A stretch of 64,000 nucleotides of DNA, from the NCBI GenBank assembly GCA_039806955.1, contig JBDHQI010000021.1, positions 1 through 64,000 of the forward strand. The letters run 5' to 3'. This document shows, piece after piece, positions 52,115 through 60,419 of the stretch. Position 1 is the first letter of the stretch, and each line of letters begins with the position of its first letter. Position numbers and translations under genes: made by a program. This DNA comes from JADLHS01 sp039806955 (GTDB lineage Bacteria; Verrucomicrobiota; Verrucomicrobiia; Limisphaerales; JADLHS01). The notes under the pieces are model-generated. The model had not been told where the DNA came from. It made no database searches and was given only the letters and a program-made list of their open reading frames with translations.

Positions 52115-53494
52115 ATGCTCGGCAACCTCATTCAGACTTTCACCAACTGTTTCAAGATTCCGGAACTGAAATCCCGGATTTTGTTTACCGTCATGTTGCT
52201 GGGGATTGCGCGTCTCATCGCTTTCGTGCATGTGCCCGGTCTGAACGTCGAGGCGTTGGGGAAGTATTTTGATTCCCACGCGGGCACGGGCGGGATGTTG
52301 GGCATGTACAACTTGTTCACCGGTGAAGCCATGAGTCACGGCGCGGTGGGCGCCCTCGGCATCATGCCTTACATCAGCGCGACCATTATTTTGCAATTGC
52401 TGACGGCGGTGATTCCCACGTTGAGCAAGCTGGCGCGCGAGGACGGCGGGCGGGTCAAAATTGTTCAGTACGGACGTTATTTGACCGTTGGATTGTGTCT
52501 GGTACAAGGCGCAATGATGACGCTGAGTTGGGAAAACCCCCAGACGATTTTCCAGGGCTGGAGCTACGGCGACTTGGTGTTGCATAAGGACTACATCTGG
52601 TGGTACCGGATCCAAACCGTGATTCTGCTGACTACGGGCACGATGTTGTTGATGTGGTTGGGCGAGCAAATTACCGACCGGGGCATTGGCAACGGAGTCT
52701 CCCTGCTCATCACCATCGGTATTATTGCGGCGTTGCCCGGCGCAGTGGGGCAGGTGAAGGAAATGTTCTGGCCGGGCGAGGGCATTGAGCGCACTCACGG
52801 ATTGGTCGAGGCAGTAGCCATGATTGCGATGATGTTTATGGTGGTGGGAGTGACGGTGGCGGTGACGTTGGGACAAAGAAAAATTCCCGTACAGTACGCC
52901 CAGCGCGCCGTGGGGCGTAAAATTTACGCCGGCCAATCTTCCTTCATGCCGCTGCGCGTGAACTACTCGGGCGTCATGCCGGTGATTTTTGCCGCGGCGA
53001 TTTTGATGTTTCCGCAAAAACTGCTCTCCATGATTGGCGCGCGGTTTAATCTCAAATTTTTCAACGATCTGGCTTACATGCTGAATTACGGTTCAATCGG
53101 TTATCTGACGTTATACGGAGCAATGATTTTATTCTTCTCGTATTTCTGGGTGGCGACGCAATTCAATGAAATCCAGATCGCCGACGATTTGAAGAAGAAT
53201 GGCGGTTATATTCCAGGTGTGCGGCCGGGGCAGCCGACCAGCGATTTTTTGCATAACACCATGAGTCGAATCACTTTGGCGGGCGCAATTTTCCTGACCT
53301 TTATTGCGATTTTCCCCATTTTATTGGGCGAGTGGATGAAGATTCCACCGGGGGTATCGCACTTTTTCGGCGGCACCAGTTTGTTGATCATAGTGGGCGT
53401 CATGCTGGACACCATGCGGCAGGTCGAAGCGCATTTGTTGATGCGGCACTATGACGGCTTCCTCAAGAAGGGGAAGATGCGCGGACGGTTTTAG
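52115..53494 (+). CDS. secY: preprotein translocase subunit SecY
   Basis: 459 aa, ATG 52115. Ten membrane helices. ELKSRILFTVMLLGIARLIA at the start, GIMPYISATIILQLL, ITDRGIGNGVSLLI and YILTLIGA-region equivalents, plus MPLRVNYSGVMPVIFAAAIL and GGYIPGVRPGQPTSDFL are conserved. It forms the protein-conducting channel of the inner membrane with SecE and SecG. The gene adk, often next, is absent; map follows after 77 bp. Confidence 0.97.
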   Translation: MLGNLIQTFTNCFKIPELKSRILFTVMLLGIARLIAFVHVPGLNVEALGKYFDSHAGTGGMLGMYNLFTGEAMSHGAVGALGIMPYISATIILQLLTAVIPTLSKLAREDGGRVKIVQYGRYLTVGLCLVQGAMMTLSWENPQTIFQGWSYGDLVLHKDYIWWYRIQTVILLTTGTMLLMWLGEQITDRGIGNGVSLLITIGIIAALPGAVGQVKEMFWPGEGIERTHGLVEAVAMIAMMFMVVGVTVAVTLGQRKIPVQYAQRAVGRKIYAGQSSFMPLRVNYSGVMPVIFAAAILMFPQKLLSMIGARFNLKFFNDLAYMLNYGSIGYLTLYGAMILFFSYFWVATQFNEIQIADDLKKNGGYIPGVRPGQPTSDFLHNTMSRITLAGAIFLTFIAIFPILLGEWMKIPPGVSHFFGGTSLLIIVGVMLDTMRQVEAHLLMRHYDGFLKKGKMRGRF

Positions 53495-53571
53495 GCGGGT
53501 CGCTTCGTTCCGGCATGCGGCTGACGCTGTTGGCGTGGCGCGGGGAGCAAAGCGGAAGCGGTCAGGTAATC

Positions 53572-54345
53572 ATGAGCCTCATCAAAAGCGGTCCCGAGCT
53601 TGAGCTGATGCGCGCGGCAGGAATGCTGGCGGCGGAAGTGTTGGATGAGATTACGGCGTTTATTCAACCGGGCGTGACCACGTTGCAAGTGGATGAATTT
53701 GCCGGCGCCACCATGAAGAAGCGCGGCTGCCACAGCGCGTTTCTGGGGTATCGGAAATACCCGCGTCATACCTGCTTGTCGGTGAATGACGAAGTGGTTC
53801 ACGGCTTGGCCGGCGAGCGGGTGTTACGCTTTGGCGACATCGTCAGCATAGATTGCGGCGTGCGCCATGAAGGTTATGTGGGGGATACCGCCGCGACGGT
53901 GGCGGTGGGGGGGTGCAGCGCGGCGGCGCAACGGCTGATGGATGTGACGCAACAGGCGTTACACAAAGGTATTGAGCGGGCGGTCGCCGGTAATCGCGTG
54001 ACGGATATTTCGCGGGCGGTGCAGAATTACGTGGAAGGCAATGGGTTTAGTGTCGTGCGGGAATTCGTCGGTCACGGCGTGGGCAAATCGGTTCACGAAG
54101 AGCCTCAAGTGCCTAATTTTGTGGATGCCGGAAGCAACGCGAAATTGAAGGCCGGAATGACGATTGCGATTGAACCGATGGTGAATATGGGCCGGCCCGA
54201 CGTGAAAATCCTGAAAGACGGCTGGACAGTTGTGACGCAAGATGGTTCACTCTCTGCCCATTTTGAGCATACGGTGCTCATCACGGCGGGAGCGCCGGAG
54301 ATTTTAACATGGGTGCGGACGCCTTCCGGATCGAAGGCCGCGTGA
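53572..54345 (+). CDS. map: type I methionine aminopeptidase
   Basis: 257 aa from ATG 53572, with AGG upstream. KSGPELELMRAAGMLAAEVL, LSVNDEVVHGLAGERVLRFG, DIVSIDCGVRHEGYVGDTAA (metal Asp residues), VGHGVGKSVHEEPQVPNF (metal His) and IEPMVNMG (metal Glu) are intact. It removes the initiator Met from nascent proteins. The 3' end overlaps infA by 37 bp. Confidence 0.95.
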   Translation: MSLIKSGPELELMRAAGMLAAEVLDEITAFIQPGVTTLQVDEFAGATMKKRGCHSAFLGYRKYPRHTCLSVNDEVVHGLAGERVLRFGDIVSIDCGVRHEGYVGDTAATVAVGGCSAAAQRLMDVTQQALHKGIERAVAGNRVTDISRAVQNYVEGNGFSVVREFVGHGVGKSVHEEPQVPNFVDAGSNAKLKAGMTIAIEPMVNMGRPDVKILKDGWTVVTQDGSLSAHFEHTVLITAGAPEILTWVRTPSGSKAA

Positions 54346-54527
54346 TGGCCGTTCAGCCCAACGGAACATTCCGGGTGGAATTGGCCAACGGACACCGGCT
54401 GCTGGCGTTTGCGCCGCGGCAGATGAAACACGAATTTGCCGGCGTGCAGCCGGGAGACAGGGTAACAATGCAACTGACGCCGTTTGATTTGTCAACCGGT
54501 CGGTTGGTGAAGGAAAAACTGATTTAA
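54309..54527 (+). CDS. infA: translation initiation factor IF-1
   Basis: 72 aa from ATG 54309, an OB-fold protein of normal length: FRIEGRVMAVQPNGTFRVEL, ANGHRLLAFAP and PGDRVTMQLTPFDLSTGRLV. It binds the A site of the 30S subunit during initiation. It overlaps map by 37 bp in another frame, so translation is coupled or restarts within map. A later start (ATG of VMAVQP) would break the OB fold. Confidence 0.88.
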   Translation: MGADAFRIEGRVMAVQPNGTFRVELANGHRLLAFAPRQMKHEFAGVQPGDRVTMQLTPFDLSTGRLVKEKLI

Positions 54528-54528
54528 C

Positions 54529-54642
54529 ATGAAAGTTCGAGCCTCGGTAAAGAAGCTGTGCGAGCGCTGTAAAATGGTGCGTCGCCGTGGCGTTCTGCGC
54601 GTCATTTGCACAAACAAGCGTCATAAACAACGTCAAGGATAA
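54529..54642 (+). CDS. rpmJ: 50S ribosomal protein L36
   Basis: 37 aa, ATG 54529, one base after the infA stop: MKVRASVKKLCERCKMVRRR, GVLRVICTNKRHKQRQG. The zinc ligands Cys11, Cys14, Cys27 and His32 are in place, so this is the zinc-binding (C+) form. It lies in the classical infA-rpmJ-rpsM order. Confidence 0.95.
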   Translation: MKVRASVKKLCERCKMVRRRGVLRVICTNKRHKQRQG

Positions 54643-54648
54643 TCAAGT

Positions 54649-55044
54649 ATGGCCCGCATTATTGGAGTGGAGATTCCGCCGAACAAGCGCATTGATATCG
54701 CGCTGCGCTACATCTATGGCATCGGCCCGGTCAACGCGCTGGAAATTCTCGAACGCGCGAACATTGACCCGGCCGTTCGCGCCAAGGATTTGACCGAGAC
54801 GCAACTGTCCCAGATTGTCCGGGCGATTCAAGATGGCAAGTATGTCATCGAGGGCGATCTGCGCCGCGAACTCGGTTTGAACCTCCGCCGGTTGCAGGCG
54901 ATCAAATGCTATCGCGGCATCCGCCATTTGCGCAGTCTGCCCGTCCGCGGTCAACGGACGCAAACCAATGCCCGCACCCGCAAAGGGCCACGCAAGACGG
55001 TCGGAGTGCAACGCAACCCGAACGCCAAGACCGGAATTCACTAA
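54649..55044 (+). CDS. rpsM: 30S ribosomal protein S13
   Basis: 131 aa, ATG 54649. MARIIGVEIPPNKRIDIALR, YGIGPVNALEILERANIDP and RGQRTQTNARTRKGPRKTVG near the end are diagnostic. It contacts tRNA and 50S bridges in the 30S head. Confidence 0.97.
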   Translation: MARIIGVEIPPNKRIDIALRYIYGIGPVNALEILERANIDPAVRAKDLTETQLSQIVRAIQDGKYVIEGDLRRELGLNLRRLQAIKCYRGIRHLRSLPVRGQRTQTNARTRKGPRKTVGVQRNPNAKTGIH

Positions 55045-55056
55045 AATTTGATTTTT

Positions 55057-55635
55057 ATGGCTGACGAGACGAAGAAAAAAACCGCTCCGACCCAGGAAGC
55101 CAGCGCGGAAGCCGGGACGGAAAAGGTGACGGCGACTGCCGAACCAAAGGCGAAGAAGGCTGCGGCGCCCGCAGCGGAATCCAAACCCGAGGTCGTTGCG
55201 CCAGTCGCGGCGGCGGCGCCCACGGCGGCGGAACTACTGGGCGAAGACGCGAGTGCCAAGAAGATCATCAAGGCGAAGCACGCCAAAAATGTTTCGGCTG
55301 GAATTGCCAATATTCTCGCGACGTTCAATAACACGCAGGTTTCAATCACTGACATGCACGGCAATCTGATTGGCTGGTCGGCCGCCGGGCGGGTGGGATT
55401 CAAAGGTTCCCGAAAGAGCACCGCCTACGCCGCGCAGATGGTGGCGCAGGACGCCGCGCGTCAGGCCATGGCGCATGGCATGAAGGAAGTGGAAGTGCGG
55501 GTCAAAGGGCCCGGCTCGGGGCGTGAATCAGCCATCCGCGCCCTGCAGGCGATCGGTTTGGACATCAGCTCGATCAAGGACGTGACGCCCGTGCCGCACA
55601 ACGGCTGTCGCCCGCGCAAGAAACGTCGCGTCTAA
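55057..55635 (+). CDS. rpsK: 30S ribosomal protein S11 with long N-terminal extension
   Basis: 192 aa from ATG 55057. The first about 68 residues are Ala/Lys/Glu/Pro-rich and low-complexity (KKTAPTQEASAEAGTEKVTA). The normal S11 core then starts at KHAKNVSAGIANILATFNNT and ends in PHNGCRPRKKRRV. Most S11 proteins are about 129 residues, so the tail is an addition. S11 lies on the 30S platform. The upstream bases are TTGATTTTT. Confidence 0.95.
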   Translation: MADETKKKTAPTQEASAEAGTEKVTATAEPKAKKAAAPAAESKPEVVAPVAAAAPTAAELLGEDASAKKIIKAKHAKNVSAGIANILATFNNTQVSITDMHGNLIGWSAAGRVGFKGSRKSTAYAAQMVAQDAARQAMAHGMKEVEVRVKGPGSGRESAIRALQAIGLDISSIKDVTPVPHNGCRPRKKRRV

Positions 55636-55666
55636 ATCGGAATTAAATTTGAACTAATCATTTGCT

Positions 55667-56275
55667 ATGGCTCGTTACAAAGGTCCTCGTGTTCGCATCA
55701 GCCGCCGCTTCGGTATTCCGATGTTTGGCCCGACGAAATATCTCGAACGGCGCAATTATCCGCCCGGCGTGCATGGTCCGAAGTCCCGCCGTAAACTGAC
55801 CGACTACGGTCTGGGGTTGGTAGAGAAGCAGAAACTGCGTTACTACTACGGTTTGTTGGAACGTCAATTCCGCGGAGTTTATCAGAAAGCGCTGCGGCGT
55901 CGCGGCGTGACGGGCGAGCACATGCTGCAAATTTTGGAAACCCGCCTGGACAATGTCGTTTACCATCTGGGGTTCGGCACAACTCGCGCCGCCGCGCGGC
56001 AGATGGTGGCGCACGGTCACGTTGCGGTGAACGGACGCAAGGTCAACATTCCTTCCTACGCCCTCAAGGTGAATGACGTGATCACGGTCAAAGACACCAC
56101 GGTCTCCCATCAAATGGCGACGCGGGCGATGGAATTGTCCACCAGCCGCGCCGTGCCGGATTGGCTGGTCCTGAACAAGGACGAGTTCAAAGGCGTGGTG
56201 ATGCGCGTGCCGACGCGTGAGGAAATCAACCCCATCGCCAACGAACAAGCGGTGGTCGAATTTTATTCCCGCTAA
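55667..56275 (+). CDS. rpsD: 30S ribosomal protein S4
   Basis: 202 aa, ATG 55667. MARYKGPRVRISRRFGIPMF, EKQKLRYYYGLLERQFRGVY and the S4 RNA-binding domain (HVAVNGRKVNIPSYALKVND) are diagnostic. No zinc Cys cluster at the N-terminus. Primary 16S rRNA-binding protein. A hairpin with T-run follows its stop. Confidence 0.97.
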   Translation: MARYKGPRVRISRRFGIPMFGPTKYLERRNYPPGVHGPKSRRKLTDYGLGLVEKQKLRYYYGLLERQFRGVYQKALRRRGVTGEHMLQILETRLDNVVYHLGFGTTRAAARQMVAHGHVAVNGRKVNIPSYALKVNDVITVKDTTVSHQMATRAMELSTSRAVPDWLVLNKDEFKGVVMRVPTREEINPIANEQAVVEFYSR

Positions 56276-56285
56276 ACAACAACTC

Positions 56286-56307
56286 GTTCCGCCACCGCGG
56301 AACTTTT
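56286..56307 (+). terminator. hairpin and T-run between rpsD and rpoA
   Basis: Perfect 7-bp stem GTTCCGC / GCGGAAC, loop CACC, followed by TTTT. It lies 10 bp after the rpsD stop. It may partly terminate transcription, with AT-rich TTGCAATACAATTATAC just after it as a possible promoter for rpoA-rplQ. Confidence 0.5.
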
Positions 56308-56384
56308 GCAATACAATTATACGGACGCGGTCGTCGGCGGGAATAACGGCGGCAGCGTCAGCTTAAAATTGTTGAAAGGAAATC

Positions 56385-57398
56385 ATGCCAGTACGTCTCG
56401 GTCGTTTTGAAATGCCCAAGCGTTTGACCAAGGATGAGTCAAGCGCGACGGAGGTTTATGCCAAATTTGTCGCCGAACCGTTTGAAACCGGTTACGGCCA
56501 CACCATCGGCAACTCGTTGCGGCGCGTGCTGCTCAGTTCGCTGGAGGGCGCGGCCATCACCGCCATCAAGGTTGATGGGGCCATGCACGAGTTCGCCACC
56601 ATTGAAGGAGTGGTGGAGGACGTCACGGAAATCGTGTTGAACCTCAAAAAACTCAAGTTCAAGGCGCATACGCGCGAAGAGCAGGTGTTGCTGCTTTCGG
56701 TGAACAAGGAGGGAACGGTGACCGCCGGAGACATTCAGCTCAACCAAAACATTGAGCTGGTCAATCCGGATGAAGTGCTTTGCACGCTCGACAAAAAGAA
56801 AAAATTCGAGCTGGAACTGACCGTCAAAGTGGGACGCGGCTTTTTGACCGGTGACGAAAATAAGAAGGCCGGCCAGGCAATCGGCGTCATTGCGATTGAT
56901 TCGTTGTTCTCGCCTGTGACCCGCGTGCGTTATGCCGTCGAGGCCGCGCGCGTCGGCAACCGGACCGACTACGATCGGCTGGTGCTTGAGATTTGGACCG
57001 ATGGTCGGATTACGCCGGACGACGCTTTGACGCAGGCTTCCGCCATCCTGGCGCATCATCTGGACGTGTTCGTTGGTTACGACAAGAACGCCGTGGAATT
57101 CGAAGAAACGGTGGACAAGCAGGACGATGAGAAATTGAAGCTCAAGAAGCTGCTCAACATGAGCGTGAACGAGATTGAATTGAGCGTGCGCGCCGCCAAC
57201 TGTTTGAACAACGCGAACATCACCACCGTGGGCCAGTTGGCCATGAAGAGCGAATCCGAAATGCTGAAGTACCGCAATTTCGGCAAGAAGTCGCTGAACG
57301 AAATCAAAGACAAGCTGGTCGGATTGGGATTGTCGTTGGGCATGACTTTTGAACCCGGGCTGATTGACGGAGCGAAAGAAGAATCCAAAGCGTTGTAA
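56385..57398 (+). CDS. rpoA: RNA polymerase alpha subunit
   Basis: 337 aa, ATG 56385, with AAAGGA upstream. N-terminal dimerisation domain with GYGHTIGNSLRRVLLSSLEG, and the C-terminal domain LNMSVNEIELSVRAANCLNN, then ITTVGQLAMKSESEMLKYRN for UP-element and activator contact. Normal length. Confidence 0.97.
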   Translation: MPVRLGRFEMPKRLTKDESSATEVYAKFVAEPFETGYGHTIGNSLRRVLLSSLEGAAITAIKVDGAMHEFATIEGVVEDVTEIVLNLKKLKFKAHTREEQVLLLSVNKEGTVTAGDIQLNQNIELVNPDEVLCTLDKKKKFELELTVKVGRGFLTGDENKKAGQAIGVIAIDSLFSPVTRVRYAVEAARVGNRTDYDRLVLEIWTDGRITPDDALTQASAILAHHLDVFVGYDKNAVEFEETVDKQDDEKLKLKKLLNMSVNEIELSVRAANCLNNANITTVGQLAMKSESEMLKYRNFGKKSLNEIKDKLVGLGLSLGMTFEPGLIDGAKEESKAL

Positions 57399-57403
57399 AT
57401 TTT

Positions 57404-57877
57404 ATGCGACACCTGAAAAGAACCGCCAAGCTGGGCCGCCAGTTCGAGCATCGCAATGCGATGCTGGCGAACATGGTTTGCAGTTTGATCAAGCACAAGC
57501 GCATCACCACCACGCTGGCCAAGGCCAAGGCCGCCCGCCCCATGGCGGAAAAAATGGTGACGCTGGGCAAGCAGGGCACGCTTCAGGCCCGTCGGTTGGC
57601 CGCCGCCCGTTTGCACACTCGCGGTCCGTCCGCTCCGTTGAGCAAGGCTGAGAAAAAGAAGTGGCGCGCCAATGAAGACGTGCTGCGCATCTTGTTCGAG
57701 GACATCGCGCCCGCTTTCAAAGGTCGCACGGGAGGCTATACCCGGATCATTAAATTGGAACAGCGACCCGGGGACGCCGCGTCCAAAGCCATTCTGGAGT
57801 GGGTGGATGAATTGATTTCCGCCGCGCCGGCAGCGACAAAAGAGGCGGATAAAAAGGAAGCCGCTGCTGCCAAGTAA
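57404..57877 (+). CDS. rplQ: 50S ribosomal protein L17
   Basis: 157 aa, ATG 57404, 5 bp after rpoA. MRHLKRTAKLGRQFEHRNAM, LIKHKRITTTLAKAKAARPM and GGYTRIIKLEQRPGDAASKA are diagnostic. It has an Ala/Lys/Glu-rich C-terminal tail. Last gene of the cluster. Confidence 0.96.
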   Translation: MRHLKRTAKLGRQFEHRNAMLANMVCSLIKHKRITTTLAKAKAARPMAEKMVTLGKQGTLQARRLAAARLHTRGPSAPLSKAEKKKWRANEDVLRILFEDIAPAFKGRTGGYTRIIKLEQRPGDAASKAILEWVDELISAAPAATKEADKKEAAAAK

Positions 57878-57899
57878 ACCATCAAGAATCTTTCTTTCC

Positions 57900-57926
57900 A
57901 GCCCGCTTAATCAGCGGGCTTTTTTA
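57900..57926 (+). terminator. rho-independent terminator of the ribosomal cluster
   Basis: Perfect 8-bp stem AGCCCGCT / AGCGGGCT with loop TAATC, followed directly by a T-run (TTTTT, then ATT). It lies 22 bp after the rplQ stop. Confidence 0.9.
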
Positions 57927-57991
57927 TTGACGCAGGGTTGTCGTGCAACTGCTTCGCCCCCGGTCGGATCCGGCTTTGGTCCCCCGGAATT

Positions 57992-58267
57992 TTACGCATC
58001 TAGTTTGGCTTCGGGAAAGCGTTCAAGAATGCGGCGGCGCACCAGGGCTTCATGGTCCGGTTGTAATCGGCGACGCGTGATCAGGCGCTGCACGGCGTCC
58101 AGAAGCAGCAACCAATCTTCAAGCGGCGGCGCGTCCACCGATTGCCACTGGTCGAATCGCTTCGCGCGTTGTGAGAAGCGCCATTCGCCGCCCACGCGCT
58201 GGGCGGTGACTTGCAGTTTCTCGCCCGTTTCGGTGGTGCGTTTCCAACTGATTTCAGCCTTGGGCAT
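57992..58267 (-). CDS. conserved hypothetical protein
   Basis: 91 aa, ATG 58267. Starts MPKAEISWKRTTETGEKLQV, with aromatic-rich FDQWQSVDAPPLEDWLLLLD and an Arg-rich helix near the end. No motif or family is recognised. No membrane segment. It is a plausible real gene from position between a terminator and ispF, convergent with the ribosomal cluster. Confidence 0.6.
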   Translation of the reverse strand: MPKAEISWKRTTETGEKLQVTAQRVGGEWRFSQRAKRFDQWQSVDAPPLEDWLLLLDAVQRLITRRRLQPDHEALVRRRILERFPEAKLDA

Positions 58268-58338
58268 GAGTCAGGTTTTTTAGTCTATCGCGCTGGCGCT
58301 TGAATTTTTAGCGACCGGGCCCGGACCAGTTTGATTTT

Positions 58339-58815
58339 TCAGGGACGATCCACACTGGCGACGGCCATGGCCGCGATGCCTTCTTCACGTCCGATGAAAC
58401 CCATTTGTTCATTGGTGGTGGCTTTGATGCCAATCTGCGCTTCGGAGATGTTTAACGCTCCGGCAATACATTTCTTCATCGCGGCGATGTGCGGATATAT
58501 TTTTGGCGCTTGCGCGATCACCGTTGCGTCCACATTTACAATCCGGCTCTTGGTTTCCGTGACTTTATGGGCCACAGCTTCGAGAAAGATGCGGCTGGGC
58601 GCGTTATGCCAGCGTGAATCGGTGTTAGGGAAAAAATGGCCGATGTCGCCCTCGCCCAACGCGCCGAGCAACGCATCGCAAATGGCGTGCAGCAGCGCGT
58701 CCGCATCGGAATGACCATCAAGCCCTTTGGAATGGGCGATCTCCACTCCGCCGAGAAACAGTTTGCGTCCCTCAACCAACTGATGAACATCGTAACCAAT
58801 GCCGACATGAACCAT
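58339..58815 (-). CDS. ispF: 2-C-methyl-D-erythritol 2,4-cyclodiphosphate synthase
   Basis: 158 aa, ATG 58815. IGYDVHQL at the N-terminus gives the metal ligands Asp9 and His11. LDGHSDADALLHAICDALLG holds the conserved His/Asp region, and the end TTNEQMGFIGREEGIAAMAV is typical. It makes the cyclic diphosphate in the MEP isoprenoid pathway. Monocistronic here; ispD is not adjacent. Confidence 0.95.
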   Translation of the reverse strand: MVHVGIGYDVHQLVEGRKLFLGGVEIAHSKGLDGHSDADALLHAICDALLGALGEGDIGHFFPNTDSRWHNAPSRIFLEAVAHKVTETKSRIVNVDATVIAQAPKIYPHIAAMKKCIAGALNISEAQIGIKATTNEQMGFIGREEGIAAMAVASVDRP

Positions 58816-58984
58816 GACGGCAGGCTAAAGTTAAAGCGTGATTTGACCAAGTTTAATTCCCGCCCAACTGCGAACTCCCACGTCAAGGCCGCTGCGGTTG
58901 TGTTGTCATCGGGAGCAGGAGTTGGGTGCTGCGTTCCGCAGATGTGACGAATGGTCTGGCCCGAAATCCAAGCGCTTTGACCGC

Positions 58985-60373
58985 TCACTCCAAATCTGAA
59001 TTTCCGAACGCGCCAATGGCGCGTTCTAATTTGGCCACCGCTACGGCATAGTCGTATTCGGCCTGAATCTGAGTCGTGCGCGCTTCGGTCAGCGCTGTTT
59101 CGGCGGTGAGCACGTCCAATTGCGTCGCCGTTCCCGCTTCGGCGCGGGACTTGGCCAGGCGCAACGCTTCGTCCGCTTGTTCCTGAACCTTTTTCTGAGA
59201 TTCCAGAACTTCCCGCGCACTGACGAGTGCGGTGTAGGCCGTGCGCACTTCGAGTTCGATGCGACTGCTCGTGTCGTCAATCTCCACAAGACTTTTTTCG
59301 TGCGCAGCCTTTGCTTGCGTCACTTTACCGCGCGTGGCCAGACCGTCAAAAACAAACCAGTTCATACGTACGCCAACCTGCCATCCATCCACCTTGTCGC
59401 TCAAATCCGTGGTTAAACTGGAATCGCGCCAGCTCCAGCCGGCGAATCCCTGCAGGCTGGGCCAGTGTTCGCTGCGCGCGCTGATGATGTCTTCCTGGCG
59501 CAGCTTCTCAGACTTGCGAAGCACGCCCAGTTCAGTGCGTTTTTCCAGGGCTTGGGCGATGGCTGCCGACAATTGAATATCGAAGGGAGCAGTCTCCAGG
59601 CGATCGGCAAGTCGCATGGGGATCGCCTCCCACATTTCGCGCGGCAAATCGCAACCCAGCAACTGGGCCAGGTTGTTCTGGGCGATCCGTTGGGCATTAC
59701 GGGCGCGAATCAATGGCGGGCGGGCGTTGGCCACGGCCACTTCTGCGCGCAAGACGTTGAATCGCGGCACCGTGCCGGCGGTGTAACGGTAATGTTCGTC
59801 CTGAAGCTCCTTGGTCAAAAGACTCACGGAAGCATCGCGCACGACGATTTCCTGACTGGCGAGCAGTACGTCGTAATAGGCGATCCGGGTGGCAAGCAGA
59901 GTGTCGGCCACGACGGTTTGATGTTGGAGGAACGCCTGCTCCTTGATGAGTTTGGCGGCGCGCAAAGAGGAAACCATTCGCCCGCCTTCGAAGAGCGATT
60001 GGACGATTTGCAGGTCGGCGTTCCAGTTCTGACGATCAATCACCTGGCCGGGATAGAACGCCTCCAGCATCCGTCGGTCCGTGTCGGTATAACTGCCGGA
60101 AGACTGAAGTTTCGGGATTACCACGGCCCGGGTTTGCAACGAGACGCCGGTTGCGGCTGCCAAGTCCTGACGGGATTTCAGAATGGTTCGGTTTTGTTTG
60201 AGCGCCAGATTGAGCGCATCCACCAAGGACAGTGGCTGGTTCAACCAGGCGGGAGGTTGAGTATGGTTGCTCTCGGCGTCAACGCTGCCCGAGGTCAGGA
60301 GCAAAGCGCAAACCATTCCAAAACCAACCAAGGTTTTGACAAGTGGGCGGAAAATAATGTGGTCGTCATTCAT
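58985..60373 (-). CDS. TolC-family outer membrane efflux protein
   Basis: 462 aa, ATG 60373, signal peptide ending near SGSVDAES. Two OEP repeats of long coiled-coil helices: LVDALNLALKQNRTILKSRQ in the first, and SLVEIDDTSSRIELEVRTAY, REVLESQKKVQEQADEALRL in the second, ending EARTTQIQAEYDYAVAVAKL. It would form a trimeric channel for type I secretion or tripartite efflux. No adaptor or pump gene is visible beside it. Confidence 0.88.
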   Translation of the reverse strand: MNDDHIIFRPLVKTLVGFGMVCALLLTSGSVDAESNHTQPPAWLNQPLSLVDALNLALKQNRTILKSRQDLAAATGVSLQTRAVVIPKLQSSGSYTDTDRRMLEAFYPGQVIDRQNWNADLQIVQSLFEGGRMVSSLRAAKLIKEQAFLQHQTVVADTLLATRIAYYDVLLASQEIVVRDASVSLLTKELQDEHYRYTAGTVPRFNVLRAEVAVANARPPLIRARNAQRIAQNNLAQLLGCDLPREMWEAIPMRLADRLETAPFDIQLSAAIAQALEKRTELGVLRKSEKLRQEDIISARSEHWPSLQGFAGWSWRDSSLTTDLSDKVDGWQVGVRMNWFVFDGLATRGKVTQAKAAHEKSLVEIDDTSSRIELEVRTAYTALVSAREVLESQKKVQEQADEALRLAKSRAEAGTATQLDVLTAETALTEARTTQIQAEYDYAVAVAKLERAIGAFGNSDLE

Positions 60374-60419
60374 AACGAAGATAGCCGCGAAAGATTATGG
60401 GAAAAAGCAGCGGTGCGAC

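Noticed and set aside
52109..53017. A 302-codon open frame on the minus strand opposite secY
   Set aside because: It is rich in His/Gln/Arg in the way of antisense frames in GC-rich genes, and secY is certain on the other strand.
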